From Sulfodiicoccus acidiphilus (GTDB lineage Archaea > Thermoproteota > Thermoprotei_A > Sulfolobales > Sulfolobaceae): a stretch of DNA of 64,000 nucleotides. A model generated the notes under the pieces. That model was not told the DNA's origin. It saw only the letters and a list, made by a program, of their open reading frames with translations, and made no database searches. Location: contig NZ_AP018553.1 in assembly GCF_003967175.1 (NCBI RefSeq), forward strand, positions 2,033,982 through 2,097,981. Direction: 5' to 3'. Each line of letters starts with the position of its first letter. The stretch's first letter is position 1. A program made the translations under genes and the position numbers. Shown in pieces: positions 26,410 through 34,226 of this stretch.

Positions 26410-26844
26410 ATGAACAAGGATGTAGGAAGGGCTGCCGAGAGAGAGCTAGTCAAGGTATTGAACGCTGCTGGCTACAGGGCGGTGAGGATACCGACGTCCA
26501 ACTCTTCACCGAATCCCCTGCCGGACGTTTTCGCGGTGAAGGGGAACTTGCTCTTAGCGTTCGAAGTGAAGAGTAGTTGGGAGGATAGGGTTAAAGTCAG
26601 ATCCCTTCAAATACGGAAGTTGTTCGAGTTCGTTTCACTTTTTCCCATGACCGGAGTACCTGCCGTAGCGGTGAAGTTCAAGAAGATAGGCAGATGGAAG
26701 TTTCTACGAGTGAAGGGTTTAACTGACATAGTGGTCACGTTGGAGGGAACACAGTACCTAGAGGAGCTATTGACTCCGGGTGTGGAAAGCCTTGAAAAGG
26801 TAGAAAAGTTCAGGGAGCAGGAGAAAGCTCTAGCTGATTTTTAA
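26410..26844 (+). CDS. hje: Holliday junction resolvase Hje
   Basis: 144 residues, a close match to the second Sulfolobales Holliday junction resolvase, Hje, rather than Hjc. The N-terminal MNKDVGRAAERELVKVL carries the first catalytic Glu. RIPTSNSSPNPLPDVFAVKG holds the PD residue and the serine of the flexible active-site loop, and LLAFEVKSSW gives the ExK. The longest frame starts at 26353, inside the upstream gene. A TATA box (26377-26386) supports ATG 26410, which also matches the family start. The role is to cut four-way DNA junctions in recombination. No other recombination gene is adjacent. Confidence 0.95.
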   Translation: MNKDVGRAAERELVKVLNAAGYRAVRIPTSNSSPNPLPDVFAVKGNLLLAFEVKSSWEDRVKVRSLQIRKLFEFVSLFPMTGVPAVAVKFKKIGRWKFLRVKGLTDIVVTLEGTQYLEELLTPGVESLEKVEKFREQEKALADF

Positions 26845-26928
26845 ACTTACAGTGCCTAGCTGCCAACCAATTCACTTCTCCCGTTTAACCTCAACATCTA
26901 TAAGTCTCACCCGACTCAATGGACTACC

Positions 26929-27831
26929 ATGAAGATCGTATCCACTCTCAGGCTACCCGAACAATGCATGCAACTGTTGAAGGGAAACCAAATAATAGAA
27001 GGAGACCTCTCAGAGGTATCGGATGCAGACGTCCTCATGGGATGGCCCAACGAACTCTCGTCTATAGTGAGGAGCTCAAGTAAGTTGAAGGCAATCCAAA
27101 CCTTCTCCGCAGGGGTGGAGGCTCTGGACTTCAGGGCGGTTCCAGAATCGGTGAAGGTGTTCTCTAACGCAGGTGCGTACGCCGTGCCTGTGGCTGAACA
27201 TGCATGGGCCCTGGTTCTGGCCTTGGCCAAGCGGGTCGGGAGAAAGGACAGAGGAGAGAGCTATGTCGTGACAGGTAAAACTCTACTCGTGCTAGGTGCG
27301 GGAGGAATAGGATCAGAAGTAGCTAGAATAGGCAAGGCGGCCTTCTCAATGATCACGATAGGAATTTCTAGGTCCTTCAAGAGACCCGAGTTCTTCGACG
27401 AAAGGTACCCATACACCGAGGTGGACAACCACCTTGGGAGAGCAGACGTGATAGTAAATGCCCTTCCCTTGACGAGACAGACGGAGGGGTTCCTCAACTG
27501 GGAGAGGCTGTCGAAGGTGAAGGAGAAATCCATAATTGTCAACGTAGGCAGAGGAGAGACGGTGGAAAGAGATGCCCTAGTGAGGCTATTGATGGAGAGG
27601 CCGACCGTCAGGTTCGGGACCGACGTCTTCTGGCGCAAGGACGGAGAGGAGAACTTCCAGGATCCGCTCTGGGAAGCGGAGAACTTCACTGGCACTCCAC
27701 ACACGGCTGGCGGTTACGCGAACAGGGAGGTATTGGAGCATGCGAAGCTCGCTGCCTGCGAAAACGTGAGACGTTTCGTGGAGACGGGGAGAGCCGAGAA
27801 CGAGGTCAGGAGGGAGGATTACCTCACTTAA
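26929..27831 (+). CDS. D-isomer-specific 2-hydroxyacid dehydrogenase
   Basis: 300 residues. NAD(P) Rossmann motif VLGAGGIGSEVARIGKAA (about residues 123-140). The catalytic set is seen as NVGRGETVERDAL (Arg region), the acidic region TDVFWRKDGEENF and the His in GTPHTAGGYANRE. The N-terminal substrate domain is short but complete in outline (FSAGVEALDF, SNAGAYAVPVAEHA). It may reduce a 2-oxoacid such as hydroxypyruvate or glyoxylate; the substrate is not determined. A TATA box (about 26898-26907) supports a leaderless ATG at 26929. Confidence 0.9.
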   Translation: MKIVSTLRLPEQCMQLLKGNQIIEGDLSEVSDADVLMGWPNELSSIVRSSSKLKAIQTFSAGVEALDFRAVPESVKVFSNAGAYAVPVAEHAWALVLALAKRVGRKDRGESYVVTGKTLLVLGAGGIGSEVARIGKAAFSMITIGISRSFKRPEFFDERYPYTEVDNHLGRADVIVNALPLTRQTEGFLNWERLSKVKEKSIIVNVGRGETVERDALVRLLMERPTVRFGTDVFWRKDGEENFQDPLWEAENFTGTPHTAGGYANREVLEHAKLAACENVRRFVETGRAENEVRREDYLT

Positions 27832-27942
27832 AGAGAAGAACAGACAACAATACTAGTCCCGAGCCGATCAGTTGAAGCAAAGATAGGCCAACGCCGCGAT
27901 CGCGAGAAGGGAGAATCCGTTCCAGTTCAATTGTCGGTTCAC
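27824..27942 (-). pseudogene. Tiny two-helix membrane protein, possibly frameshifted
   Basis: A GTG at 27942 overlaps the stop of the DUF35 gene (GTGA), so it would be translationally coupled. It reads MNRQLNWNGFSLLAIAALAY and then meets a stop. A one-base shift gives LSLLQLIGSGLVLLSVLLFK to a stop at 27824. Both halves are hydrophobic and complementary, which suggests one protein of about 37 residues. It is too short for certainty. Confidence 0.35.
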
Positions 27943-28157
27943 TCCTTTCTAACTAGGACCCTTGTGGTTCCGGCCCTTAGCACCGCGATCGTGTACTTAT
28001 CGGGAAAACTAGAGGGAGTCACGTAAAGGGTGGTCTCCACCACCAGCTCGCCCAACTTCTCATCCACCTCCTCAAACTCCTCCCCCCTACACTTAGGACA
28101 CACGGCCCTCCTCTCGAAGGTCTCCTCCCCACAATTGATGCATTTGTAGACGATCAA
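27939..28157 (-). CDS. DUF35 OB-fold/zinc-ribbon protein, thiolase partner
   Basis: 72 residues. The zinc ribbon CINCGEETFERRAVCPKCRG (residues 6-25) is followed by a short OB-fold (VVETTLYVTPSSF ... TIAVLRAGTTRVLVRK). DUF35 proteins bind archaeal thiolases and pass acetoacetyl-CoA or similar substrates between enzymes. It overlaps the end of the thiolase gene by 4 bp, the usual arrangement. It is shorter than typical DUF35 proteins (about 130 residues), so only the ribbon and a reduced OB domain remain. Confidence 0.82.
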   Translation of the reverse strand: MIVYKCINCGEETFERRAVCPKCRGEEFEEVDEKLGELVVETTLYVTPSSFPDKYTIAVLRAGTTRVLVRKE

Positions 28158-29290
28158 GGTTCCACCCCGTAGATCGTGACCGTACTACAGTTACCAAAGC
28201 CCGCCATACTCAGAGATAGGCCGACTGAGGGGTTTCTCACCTGCCTCTGCCCCGCCTCCCCCCTGAGCTGCTGAAAGACCTCCACGGCCTGGGCAACTCC
28301 ACTTGCCCCTATCGGATGCCCCTTGGATACCAGTCCTCCTGAAGTGTTCAGGGGAAGCTCCCCGTTCAAGGCAGTGTACCCTTCTTCTGAGTACTTCCAA
28401 GCCTCTCCTCGCGGCAGGAGTCCAAGAGCCTCGGACTGGACTAGCTCCAGGACAGTCGCCATGTCGTGGAGCTCAGCGAAGTCAACCTTTTCCGCTTTGG
28501 CACGCCTGAACGCCTTAGCTCCTGCCTCCCTTACGGAACTAAGGTCGAGCAGGTCGTCCCTAGAGGTGATGCTGGTGGACATTGAGGCAGTACCTATCCC
28601 CCTTATGTAAACGGGCTTATCAGTGAAACTCCTCGCCTCATCGTCTCCTACGAGAAGTAGCGCCGCCGCTCCATCGCTGATGGGACTATACTCGTAGACC
28701 CTCAATGGATCTGACACCAAGGGAGAGGAGAGAACCTCTTCAACTGTAACCTCCTTCCTCACGTGAGCGTACGGGTTGAGAGCTCCGTTGTGATGGTTCT
28801 TGACCGAAACCTGGGCCAAGGCCTCTCGTGTCGCGCCATACCTGGACATGTAGAGCTTCGCAGCTAGAGCAGCCAAAGAGGGGAGGGAGGGCCCTGTCGC
28901 CCTCTCCCTCGGTGTGAGCAGGGAGGATATCACGGCCGTCACGTCCCGTGTCTTAAGTGTGGACATCTTCTCTACGCCCACTACGAGGACCCTCCTGGCC
29001 GTTCCAGACGTTATGAGGGAGCTGGCCACCAGCAAGGCGCTTCCCCCACTGCCACTGGTGTTGTCTATCCTAATCGAGGGAACGGCATCCAATGAGAGAT
29101 AGGTGGTTAAGAGGGTGTTCAGCCCCGAAGTCGAGGTGAACTCGCCAGAGTAAGTGTTGGACACAACAACGAAGTCGACGTCGTCCCAACGTCCTCTTAG
29201 TACAGGTAGGGCCGCCTCAGCAGCGATCTCCATGAGTCCTTCCTGTCTCTTTCCGAACTTGGAGAGTGATGCTGATACGATGGCAGGCAT
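28154..29290 (-). CDS. Thiolase-like protein (SCP-x type) with active-site Cys replaced by Ser
   Basis: 378 residues with the thiolase double fold. The second half keeps the catalytic histidines in AELHDMATVLELV and NTSGGLVSKGHPIGASGV and the GFGNCST end. At the nucleophile position the expected CxSGG is RIDNTSGSGGSAL, so serine stands where the acyl-accepting cysteine should be. Such a protein may not form the covalent acyl-enzyme and could have a different or non-catalytic role in the DUF35 complex. ATG at 29290. It is transcribed with the DUF35 gene. The fold is clear, the activity is not. Confidence 0.88.
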   Translation of the reverse strand: MPAIVSASLSKFGKRQEGLMEIAAEAALPVLRGRWDDVDFVVVSNTYSGEFTSTSGLNTLLTTYLSLDAVPSIRIDNTSGSGGSALLVASSLITSGTARRVLVVGVEKMSTLKTRDVTAVISSLLTPRERATGPSLPSLAALAAKLYMSRYGATREALAQVSVKNHHNGALNPYAHVRKEVTVEEVLSSPLVSDPLRVYEYSPISDGAAALLLVGDDEARSFTDKPVYIRGIGTASMSTSITSRDDLLDLSSVREAGAKAFRRAKAEKVDFAELHDMATVLELVQSEALGLLPRGEAWKYSEEGYTALNGELPLNTSGGLVSKGHPIGASGVAQAVEVFQQLRGEAGQRQVRNPSVGLSLSMAGFGNCSTVTIYGVEP

Positions 29291-29311
29291 AGGGGAGCTT
29301 ATCAGCTCCGC

Positions 29312-29758
29312 TTAAAAACGCTGCCCCCTGTTCCACGGCCTGAACTTCACAGCCAACAGGGTTCCAACCAAGGCACTCAGCACGTTAACAACGAGAAAAA
29401 TGCCCACCCTAGTGTTCAGAGGATAAGTGTAGGACAGATCTATGAGCCCCGAGAGGAACAGGAGGGATACAGCGGTGTAGACTGCCACGTCGCCCACTTC
29501 GTTCTCTTCCCTTATCCTCCTACTGCGTGGTAAATTGTAGGATATGAAGCCGCCGTACACTATCAAGCAGATCACTAGGGGAGCCCACTGACCAGACGCT
29601 GCGGCAAAGAAGGGACTGTAGACGATCCCCCAATCGACATGAGGGGGGTAAAATAGTTTAGCGACTAAATCAGTTACCGTTATAATTACAGAAATGAATA
29701 GGGAGAAACCCAGTGCTGGGAGGAAATTCCAAGAGTACTTGTAGGACAAACTCCCCAC
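29312..29758 (-). CDS. Four-helix membrane protein in the SPFH operon
   Basis: 148 residues, four hydrophobic segments (about 12-33, 56-74, 89-108, 116-136) with a charged loop PRSRRIREENE in the middle. Family not recognised. GTG start at 29758, immediately after the stop of the SPFH gene, so it is the third gene of a tight operon and probably provides its membrane partner. Confidence 0.65.
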   Translation of the reverse strand: MGSLSYKYSWNFLPALGFSLFISVIITVTDLVAKLFYPPHVDWGIVYSPFFAAASGQWAPLVICLIVYGGFISYNLPRSRRIREENEVGDVAVYTAVSLLFLSGLIDLSYTYPLNTRVGIFLVVNVLSALVGTLLAVKFRPWNRGQRF

Positions 29759-29759
29759 T

Positions 29760-30650
29760 TCAGGCTCCTTGAGACTTACCTTCCTCCCTCCTGGACTGCT
29801 CCTGTCTGAGCTGGCCTTGCTGACCCAATCCCTGCATCAGTTGCCCTATCCCGCCTCCTCCCATCAATATGTTGACTGGATAGTAGGGGACTCCGAGGAA
29901 CATGTTTGTGGCAGCTGGATCTGACCTCTGAGCCATTATCTCAGCTAACCTGGCCCGTAAAGCAGTATTCGTGTCCACCCCTATGCCGTTGAGCTGGATC
30001 ACCCTTCTCATCGTCTCGTCCTCCGGCTCTATCCTTACCACCCTGCTTAGGATCAAGTTTATCCCTATCTCTCCGAGGATCTGCCTCAATGCCGCTGTCA
30101 CAGCTTCGCTCACTTTATGCATGCTGGCGTAAACTTCCTTTATCGAGACATTGTTGAGTATCTGTGACACGGACTGGTCTAAAATGGGGGAGGCGTAAGC
30201 TGCGAGTTCATTTATGGTGTAGAAGGCCCCGTTAAACTGGACAGCCTGAAGCAGCTTCAGTGGGTCTACGACTTGGAAGTAGTAGGCCACTTGGTACTGT
30301 AAGGGTATAAGTTCGGAAGTCTGGGACACACCTGCGCTCCTCGCTTCAAACCTACCACTGCTTACGAATATGACCTCAGTCAACCAAGGGACGTTTCCTC
30401 CGTAACCTAATCGCGAGAAGAAGTTAGAAACGGGGTTATTCGGGGTGTTGAGATCGTGCGCACCTGCGTCGTAGACTCCTACAACCTGCCCCTGTATCCT
30501 GACCACGGCCTTCTGGTTAGACTCGACTATCAGCCTCGACCTATTTCTGATGTCTACGTTGTGATCCCGCCACATGATCACCCCAGGACCCATCATGTCA
30601 CGGCCGTCTTCTTGAAGCGTCCTCACGACTGCTCTGAATATTCCAGACAC
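29760..30650 (-). CDS. SPFH-domain (stomatin/YdjI-like) protein
   Basis: 296 residues. The SPFH/band-7 region (about residues 35-220) shows RSRLIVESNQKAVVRIQGQV, QYQVAYYFQVVDPLKLLQAV and a following helix with GINLILSRVVRIEPEDETMR. The C-terminus is Gly/Gln-rich (GGGGIGQLMQGLGQQGQLRQ), as in virion-core-like YdjI-type SPFH proteins. No transmembrane helix is obvious, so it likely assembles at the membrane through partners. It lies between a coiled-coil gene and a membrane-protein gene with gaps of only 1-3 bp. By analogy with SPFH-PspA systems it may serve membrane stress, which is inference. Confidence 0.8.
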   Translation of the reverse strand: MSGIFRAVVRTLQEDGRDMMGPGVIMWRDHNVDIRNRSRLIVESNQKAVVRIQGQVVGVYDAGAHDLNTPNNPVSNFFSRLGYGGNVPWLTEVIFVSSGRFEARSAGVSQTSELIPLQYQVAYYFQVVDPLKLLQAVQFNGAFYTINELAAYASPILDQSVSQILNNVSIKEVYASMHKVSEAVTAALRQILGEIGINLILSRVVRIEPEDETMRRVIQLNGIGVDTNTALRARLAEIMAQRSDPAATNMFLGVPYYPVNILMGGGGIGQLMQGLGQQGQLRQEQSRREEGKSQGA

Positions 30651-30653
30651 GGC

Positions 30654-31142
30654 TCACCTCACCTTCTCCGGCATAAAAAGCTTCTGTCTATCTGAGAACG
30701 TCTGCTTCATTGAGTCTACTATCTCCCTGATCTGTCCTAGATCGGCGTTCCCCCTCACCATCTCGAGTACCTTATCGGCCGAGGCTATGAGCTGATAGTC
30801 GAACTGGACTAGCTTCTTCATGTCGTCCTCGAACATCTTGAACCTGTCGTAGTATGTGTACATTCCCCCTGGTGCTGCCTCGACCTCGGTAGTGAGTGAC
30901 CTCAATCTGGAGAGTAGGTCCTCGTACTTATGTACGAGAGGATTGAAGGGATCTTCCATGGCCAATTCGCTCTGCTTCGACTCCAACTCCCTCATTGCAT
31001 TGCTTAACCTCAGCTTAATGGCGTTCCTCACCAAGAAGTCGTCTTGTCTAATCAGGTCCTTCCTTTTGTATCCCTTGAATCCAGGTAGCATTAGCTCCAG
31101 TCTCTCTAGAGGAGCTAAGGGGGAGTTCGAAATGTCACTCAT
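30654..31142 (-). CDS. Helical, coiled-coil-rich protein heading the SPFH operon
   Basis: 162 residues, nearly all helical, charged and without membrane segments. Features are LMLPGFKGYKRKDLIRQDDF near the N-terminus and heptad-like AMRELESKQSELAME further on. Family not recognised. A TATA box ACTTTTTATT (31163-31172) centred 26 bp upstream of ATG 31142 supports a leaderless start, with AGAGGTGAT also present. It is transcribed with the SPFH protein and may be its cytoplasmic partner. Its promoter is divergent from that of the P450 gene. Confidence 0.7.
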   Translation of the reverse strand: MSDISNSPLAPLERLELMLPGFKGYKRKDLIRQDDFLVRNAIKLRLSNAMRELESKQSELAMEDPFNPLVHKYEDLLSRLRSLTTEVEAAPGGMYTYYDRFKMFEDDMKKLVQFDYQLIASADKVLEMVRGNADLGQIREIVDSMKQTFSDRQKLFMPEKVR

Positions 31143-31233
31143 GGGATCACCTCTTGCTGCAGAATAAAAAGTTTCGATGCCGATATTTTACTTTCGGAGA
31201 AATCGATTTATCCGTGTAGGTCACATATCACCC

Positions 31234-32397
31234 GTGGATGAGCTTTCCCCTCAGTTCCTTCTAGACCCCTACCCGTGGCTTGCTCACATGAGGCGCAACG
31301 ACCCAGTTCACTTCGACGGCGAGGCGTGGAACGTGTTCCTCTACGAGGACGTTAGAAACGTTTTGAATCAGTACCAACTCTTCTCGTCTGGGTTCAGTGG
31401 CTACGATCAGACCACGGCCGAGGAGTTGAGGACGAATAGGGCCAATGAGCTATTCGACATTCCGACTAAATATACCATGCTCACTGCAGATCCTCCTCTT
31501 CACGACGAGCTGAGGTCCGTTACGTCCCCTTTCTTTTCGCCTTCGCACCTGGCGACTATTGAGAACTTCGTAAGGGAGACGGCTAGGGCTCTAATCAGAA
31601 ACTCGGGGAACAGGTTCGACTTAATAAGAGACTTCGCGGTCCCATTGCCTATCGAAGTGATCTCCAAGTTGCTCGGCCTTAGCAGACAAGATTCCTCTAA
31701 AGTTAAGAGATGGTCAGACGCCATAGCATTGAACTTAGGAAAAGATAGTGGAATGCCCACTGACTGGTCGGCTCTAACTGAGATGCTTCAGTTCGTAAAC
31801 GAGACTCTGGACTCGCACAAGGAAGGAGAAGACCTGATAAGCAAAATAAGGAGAGCAGAGTTCAGGGGTAAGAGGCTATCGAGGATAGAGCAACTGGCCT
31901 ACACTGTCCTACTCCTCATCGCGGGGAACGAGACTACTACAAACCTCATAGGGAATGCAGCCGTTACCCTGACCAGGTTCCACCGATGGGACTCGGTCTC
32001 AGGAGGGGAGTCGACCACCTGGGCCGTGGAGGAAGTACTTCGGTTCGCCCCTCCAGTGAGGAGGACCTTCAGGGTGGCCAGAAGGGATGTAGAGTTGAGG
32101 GGAAGAAGAATAAGGGAGGGTGAGGGGATAAGGGTGTGGATCGCCTCAGCCAACAGGGACGAGTCCGTGTTCGAGGAGCCTGATTCGTTCAATCCCTCGA
32201 GGAAACCAAACCCACACCTTAGCTTCGGTTCAGGAATTCACCTCTGCCTAGGGGCGCCCCTAGCTAGACTAGAGGCACGGATCGCCCTAGAGGAACTCAG
32301 GAACTCCGGAGTAAGGGTGAAGATAGAGGGGCTAGAACCATTGCCTAACGTCATTCTCAACGGCTTCCGCTCTATACCGGCGGAGGTAGGGACGTGA
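31234..32397 (+). CDS. Cytochrome P450, CYP119-like
   Basis: 387 residues, very similar in sequence memory to the thermophilic CYP119 of Sulfolobus. The haem-cysteine loop is LSFGSGIHLCLGAPLARLEA (about residues 330-349), the I-helix AGNETTTN, the K-helix EEVLRF (ExxR) and RVWIASANRDE. The longest frame starts at 31177, but a TATA-like ATTTAT (31205-31210) fits a leaderless GTG at 31234, and CYP119 itself starts near the following DPYPWLAHMR. It oxidises an unknown hydrophobic substrate. Redox partners are not encoded nearby. The stop overlaps the next gene (GTGA), so the two are coupled. Confidence 0.93.
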   Translation: MDELSPQFLLDPYPWLAHMRRNDPVHFDGEAWNVFLYEDVRNVLNQYQLFSSGFSGYDQTTAEELRTNRANELFDIPTKYTMLTADPPLHDELRSVTSPFFSPSHLATIENFVRETARALIRNSGNRFDLIRDFAVPLPIEVISKLLGLSRQDSSKVKRWSDAIALNLGKDSGMPTDWSALTEMLQFVNETLDSHKEGEDLISKIRRAEFRGKRLSRIEQLAYTVLLLIAGNETTTNLIGNAAVTLTRFHRWDSVSGGESTTWAVEEVLRFAPPVRRTFRVARRDVELRGRRIREGEGIRVWIASANRDESVFEEPDSFNPSRKPNPHLSFGSGIHLCLGAPLARLEARIALEELRNSGVRVKIEGLEPLPNVILNGFRSIPAEVGT

Positions 32398-33290
32398 AGA
32401 GCGTTATACCGTGGGGAGTGAACGTACCGTTTGTGTACCTGGCCTTCGCCCTGTGGGGGGCCGGGGCGGTGGAGCTCCTGAGGTATCCCTCTGTTCACCC
32501 CTACCTAATGATGTTGGGGGCCTACTCCCTCTACTTCGGCATGATCCAGAGGCTGTTCTTTCCAGCAAGGAAGTACTTTGTAACACAGCTGATGTCGATG
32601 GCGGTGGGAATACCCCTCCATTGGGGTCAGGTTACTGGATCAGCTGCGCTCCTCGCTACTGAGGTCTGGTCTCTAGTGGACGTTAAGAGGTACGGATCCA
32701 AGTACCCCGTGAACTACCTTGTACTGAGCTCAGTCCCTATGACGCTTCTAGCTTGGACTATATACGGAGGGAACTACTGGCTTCTTGTTCCACCTCTGCT
32801 TTCCTACCTCTTAGGAGTAAACGAAGGTGTCTTCTCTTCGACCTTGAGGATCAGGCCGAGGATGGGAATCCAACAACTACCTATCATGGCCTCGGTCATG
32901 GCCAGCTGGTTCTTTCCCGTGGCTGTAGTGCCGGCGGTGTTGATTTACGTTGCCTCGTTCGGCTGGAAGGGAGCGAGACCTCGTCTTTCAGCTCTGATCA
33001 CGCTGGTGGTTATGGTAGTAGTCCCCACATCATCGGTATGGTTGGGTTATCAGGTTCACGCTTTCACGTTGGGAATTATGAGTCCCCTCTTCTCATCGTG
33101 CGTGACCTTCTCGCTCTCGTCTGAGAACTACGACTTGGAGTGGCCTGCTCCGCTTCTCTTCGCAGCTTCATACTTCACTAGGCAACTTAGCTTACTTTTG
33201 TCCGGGTTGCCTTGGATCACTGGCATGATATTTCTCCTTTTCCTTATAAGTAGAAAACTCGGTCTGAAGTCGCTCTTGCTGGACTTTTAA
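32394..33290 (+). CDS. Polytopic membrane protein coupled to the P450
   Basis: 298 residues with about eight to nine hydrophobic segments and few charged loops. Family not recognised. GTG start at 32394 overlaps the P450 stop by 4 bp, indicating translation from the same message and a possible shared pathway. A histidine/Trp-bearing stretch GIPLHWGQVTGSAALL lies near the third helix. It could supply a lipid or isoprenoid substrate, but nothing in the sequence shows this. The end overlaps the antisense MscS remnant. Confidence 0.75.
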   Translation: MKSVIPWGVNVPFVYLAFALWGAGAVELLRYPSVHPYLMMLGAYSLYFGMIQRLFFPARKYFVTQLMSMAVGIPLHWGQVTGSAALLATEVWSLVDVKRYGSKYPVNYLVLSSVPMTLLAWTIYGGNYWLLVPPLLSYLLGVNEGVFSSTLRIRPRMGIQQLPIMASVMASWFFPVAVVPAVLIYVASFGWKGARPRLSALITLVVMVVVPTSSVWLGYQVHAFTLGIMSPLFSSCVTFSLSSENYDLEWPAPLLFAASYFTRQLSLLLSGLPWITGMIFLLFLISRKLGLKSLLLDF

Positions 33291-33605
33291 GGTCCTCTGT
33301 TCCAGTGGTGCTGACTTCAAGTACACCTTGTTTCCAAGTATGATGTTATAGGGAATCATTACCTTGGTTACATCTGTCTTCACTAGAAAGGCGAATAATG
33401 TGGACACGGCCTTTACTCTACCGTTATTACCTAGCGTGACGACTTCGTCACCTATCTTGGGGGGCTCACTTGTAAGAAGGAAGGGACCAGCCACTACTCC
33501 CAACACCTGTTGAATCGCGAAGGCCACCACTACTCTCAACGAACTAACCTAGCGCAACATACGCTACACCGTCGGGTATTGCACTGGCAACTACTGCGGA
33601 CTAGA
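33192..33605 (-). pseudogene. MscS-family mechanosensitive channel remnant
   Basis: The minus frame reading from about 33540 shows AFAIQQVLGVVAGPFLLTSE, PPKIGDEVVTLG, NNGRVKAVSTL and KVMIPYNIILGNKV. These correspond to the pore helix and beta domain of MscS channels (ALQ..L....G.., PF..GD.I..G, G.V..I, .IPN..L....V). The upstream part (ASAIPDGVAYVALG) is in frame but separated by stops. The last 40 codons run antisense to the membrane-protein gene. It is therefore a truncated, decayed channel gene. Confidence 0.6.
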
Positions 33606-33769
33606 GCTCCAATTCCTAATTATCTTGAAGACGTTGGGCATGGCCGCCGCGGTGGGGATCGCGTCTCATCACTACGTTACAGTAAAAGGCGGAGACACCT
33701 CCGTTTCCATCAGAGTCGGATCGTATTTCAGTATGGGAACTCACCCTATGGGATCATGCTGACCTCCTC

Positions 33770-34109
33770 CCAGCACTGGAAGGGTTCCCCTCCTTTGGCT
33801 CGTCTTTCCCACCCTCTGTTCGGGTTCACGTCCCTGGTGGGCAGTAGAGTGGATCGGGGAGGGACCCCACTCGAAGGTGGGACTTTCCTCCGTGAAGTCC
33901 ATTGAGGGAGAACGCGATCGCCCCTCCCTCGTTTTCGTCGAACCCCCGATCGATCTGGGGGGAGGGGCGTCGTTGGCGCCAACGAGGGAAATTTAGACGG
34001 AGTCCTGTCGGCAATGACATACTCGTTCACCTAAAGTCAATTGTACGGCTTCTCACCCCACGCTGAAAGGCGAGGCTTTCCGCCCCCTCGACCCCGCTCT
34101 TTGTAAACG
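33770..34109 (-). mobile_element. tnpB-tail element containing an 82-bp unique insert
   Basis: The right end GACCTCCTCCC (33770-33780) and tail landmarks GTTCGGGTTCACGTCC, GTGGGCAGTAGAGTGGATC and GATCTGGGGGGAGGGGCGTC align with the copy at 52453-52801. The hairpin end GGCGAGGCTTTCCGCCCCCT (34069-34088) also matches. Between tail and hairpin, 33987-34068 is not found in the 52453 copy and recurs inverted at 37384-37465. The surviving minus-strand frame is only a tail. Confidence 0.6.
33987..34068. repeat. 82-bp inverted repeat, copy A
   Basis: Identical over 82 bp, read in reverse complement, to 37384-37465. It begins GGAAATTTAGACGGAGTCCT and ends CACCCCACGCTGAAA. It lies inside the tnpB-tail element at 33770-34109. 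The two copies bracket the CaiB-type and M32 genes. Confidence 0.9.
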
Positions 34110-34226
34110 TAATGTTGGACATCTGTGAAGTCCATTGATTGATGAGGCAAATTCCTGAAAACCGAGTAAATCCCCCGAAATAGGACACTAGAAACACATT
34201 TATTGAACTGACTGCGTTTGTTTACC

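Noticed and set aside
33560-33764. Plus-strand frame RYTVGYCTGNYCGLELQFLI... without start
   Set aside because: It has no initiation codon or promoter and opposes the decayed MscS frame; no family was recognised.
33746-34030. 94-codon open frame on the minus strand
   Set aside because: Composition (Arg/Pro/Ser-rich) and alignment with other element copies show it is the degenerate tail of a tnpB-like element, not an independent gene.
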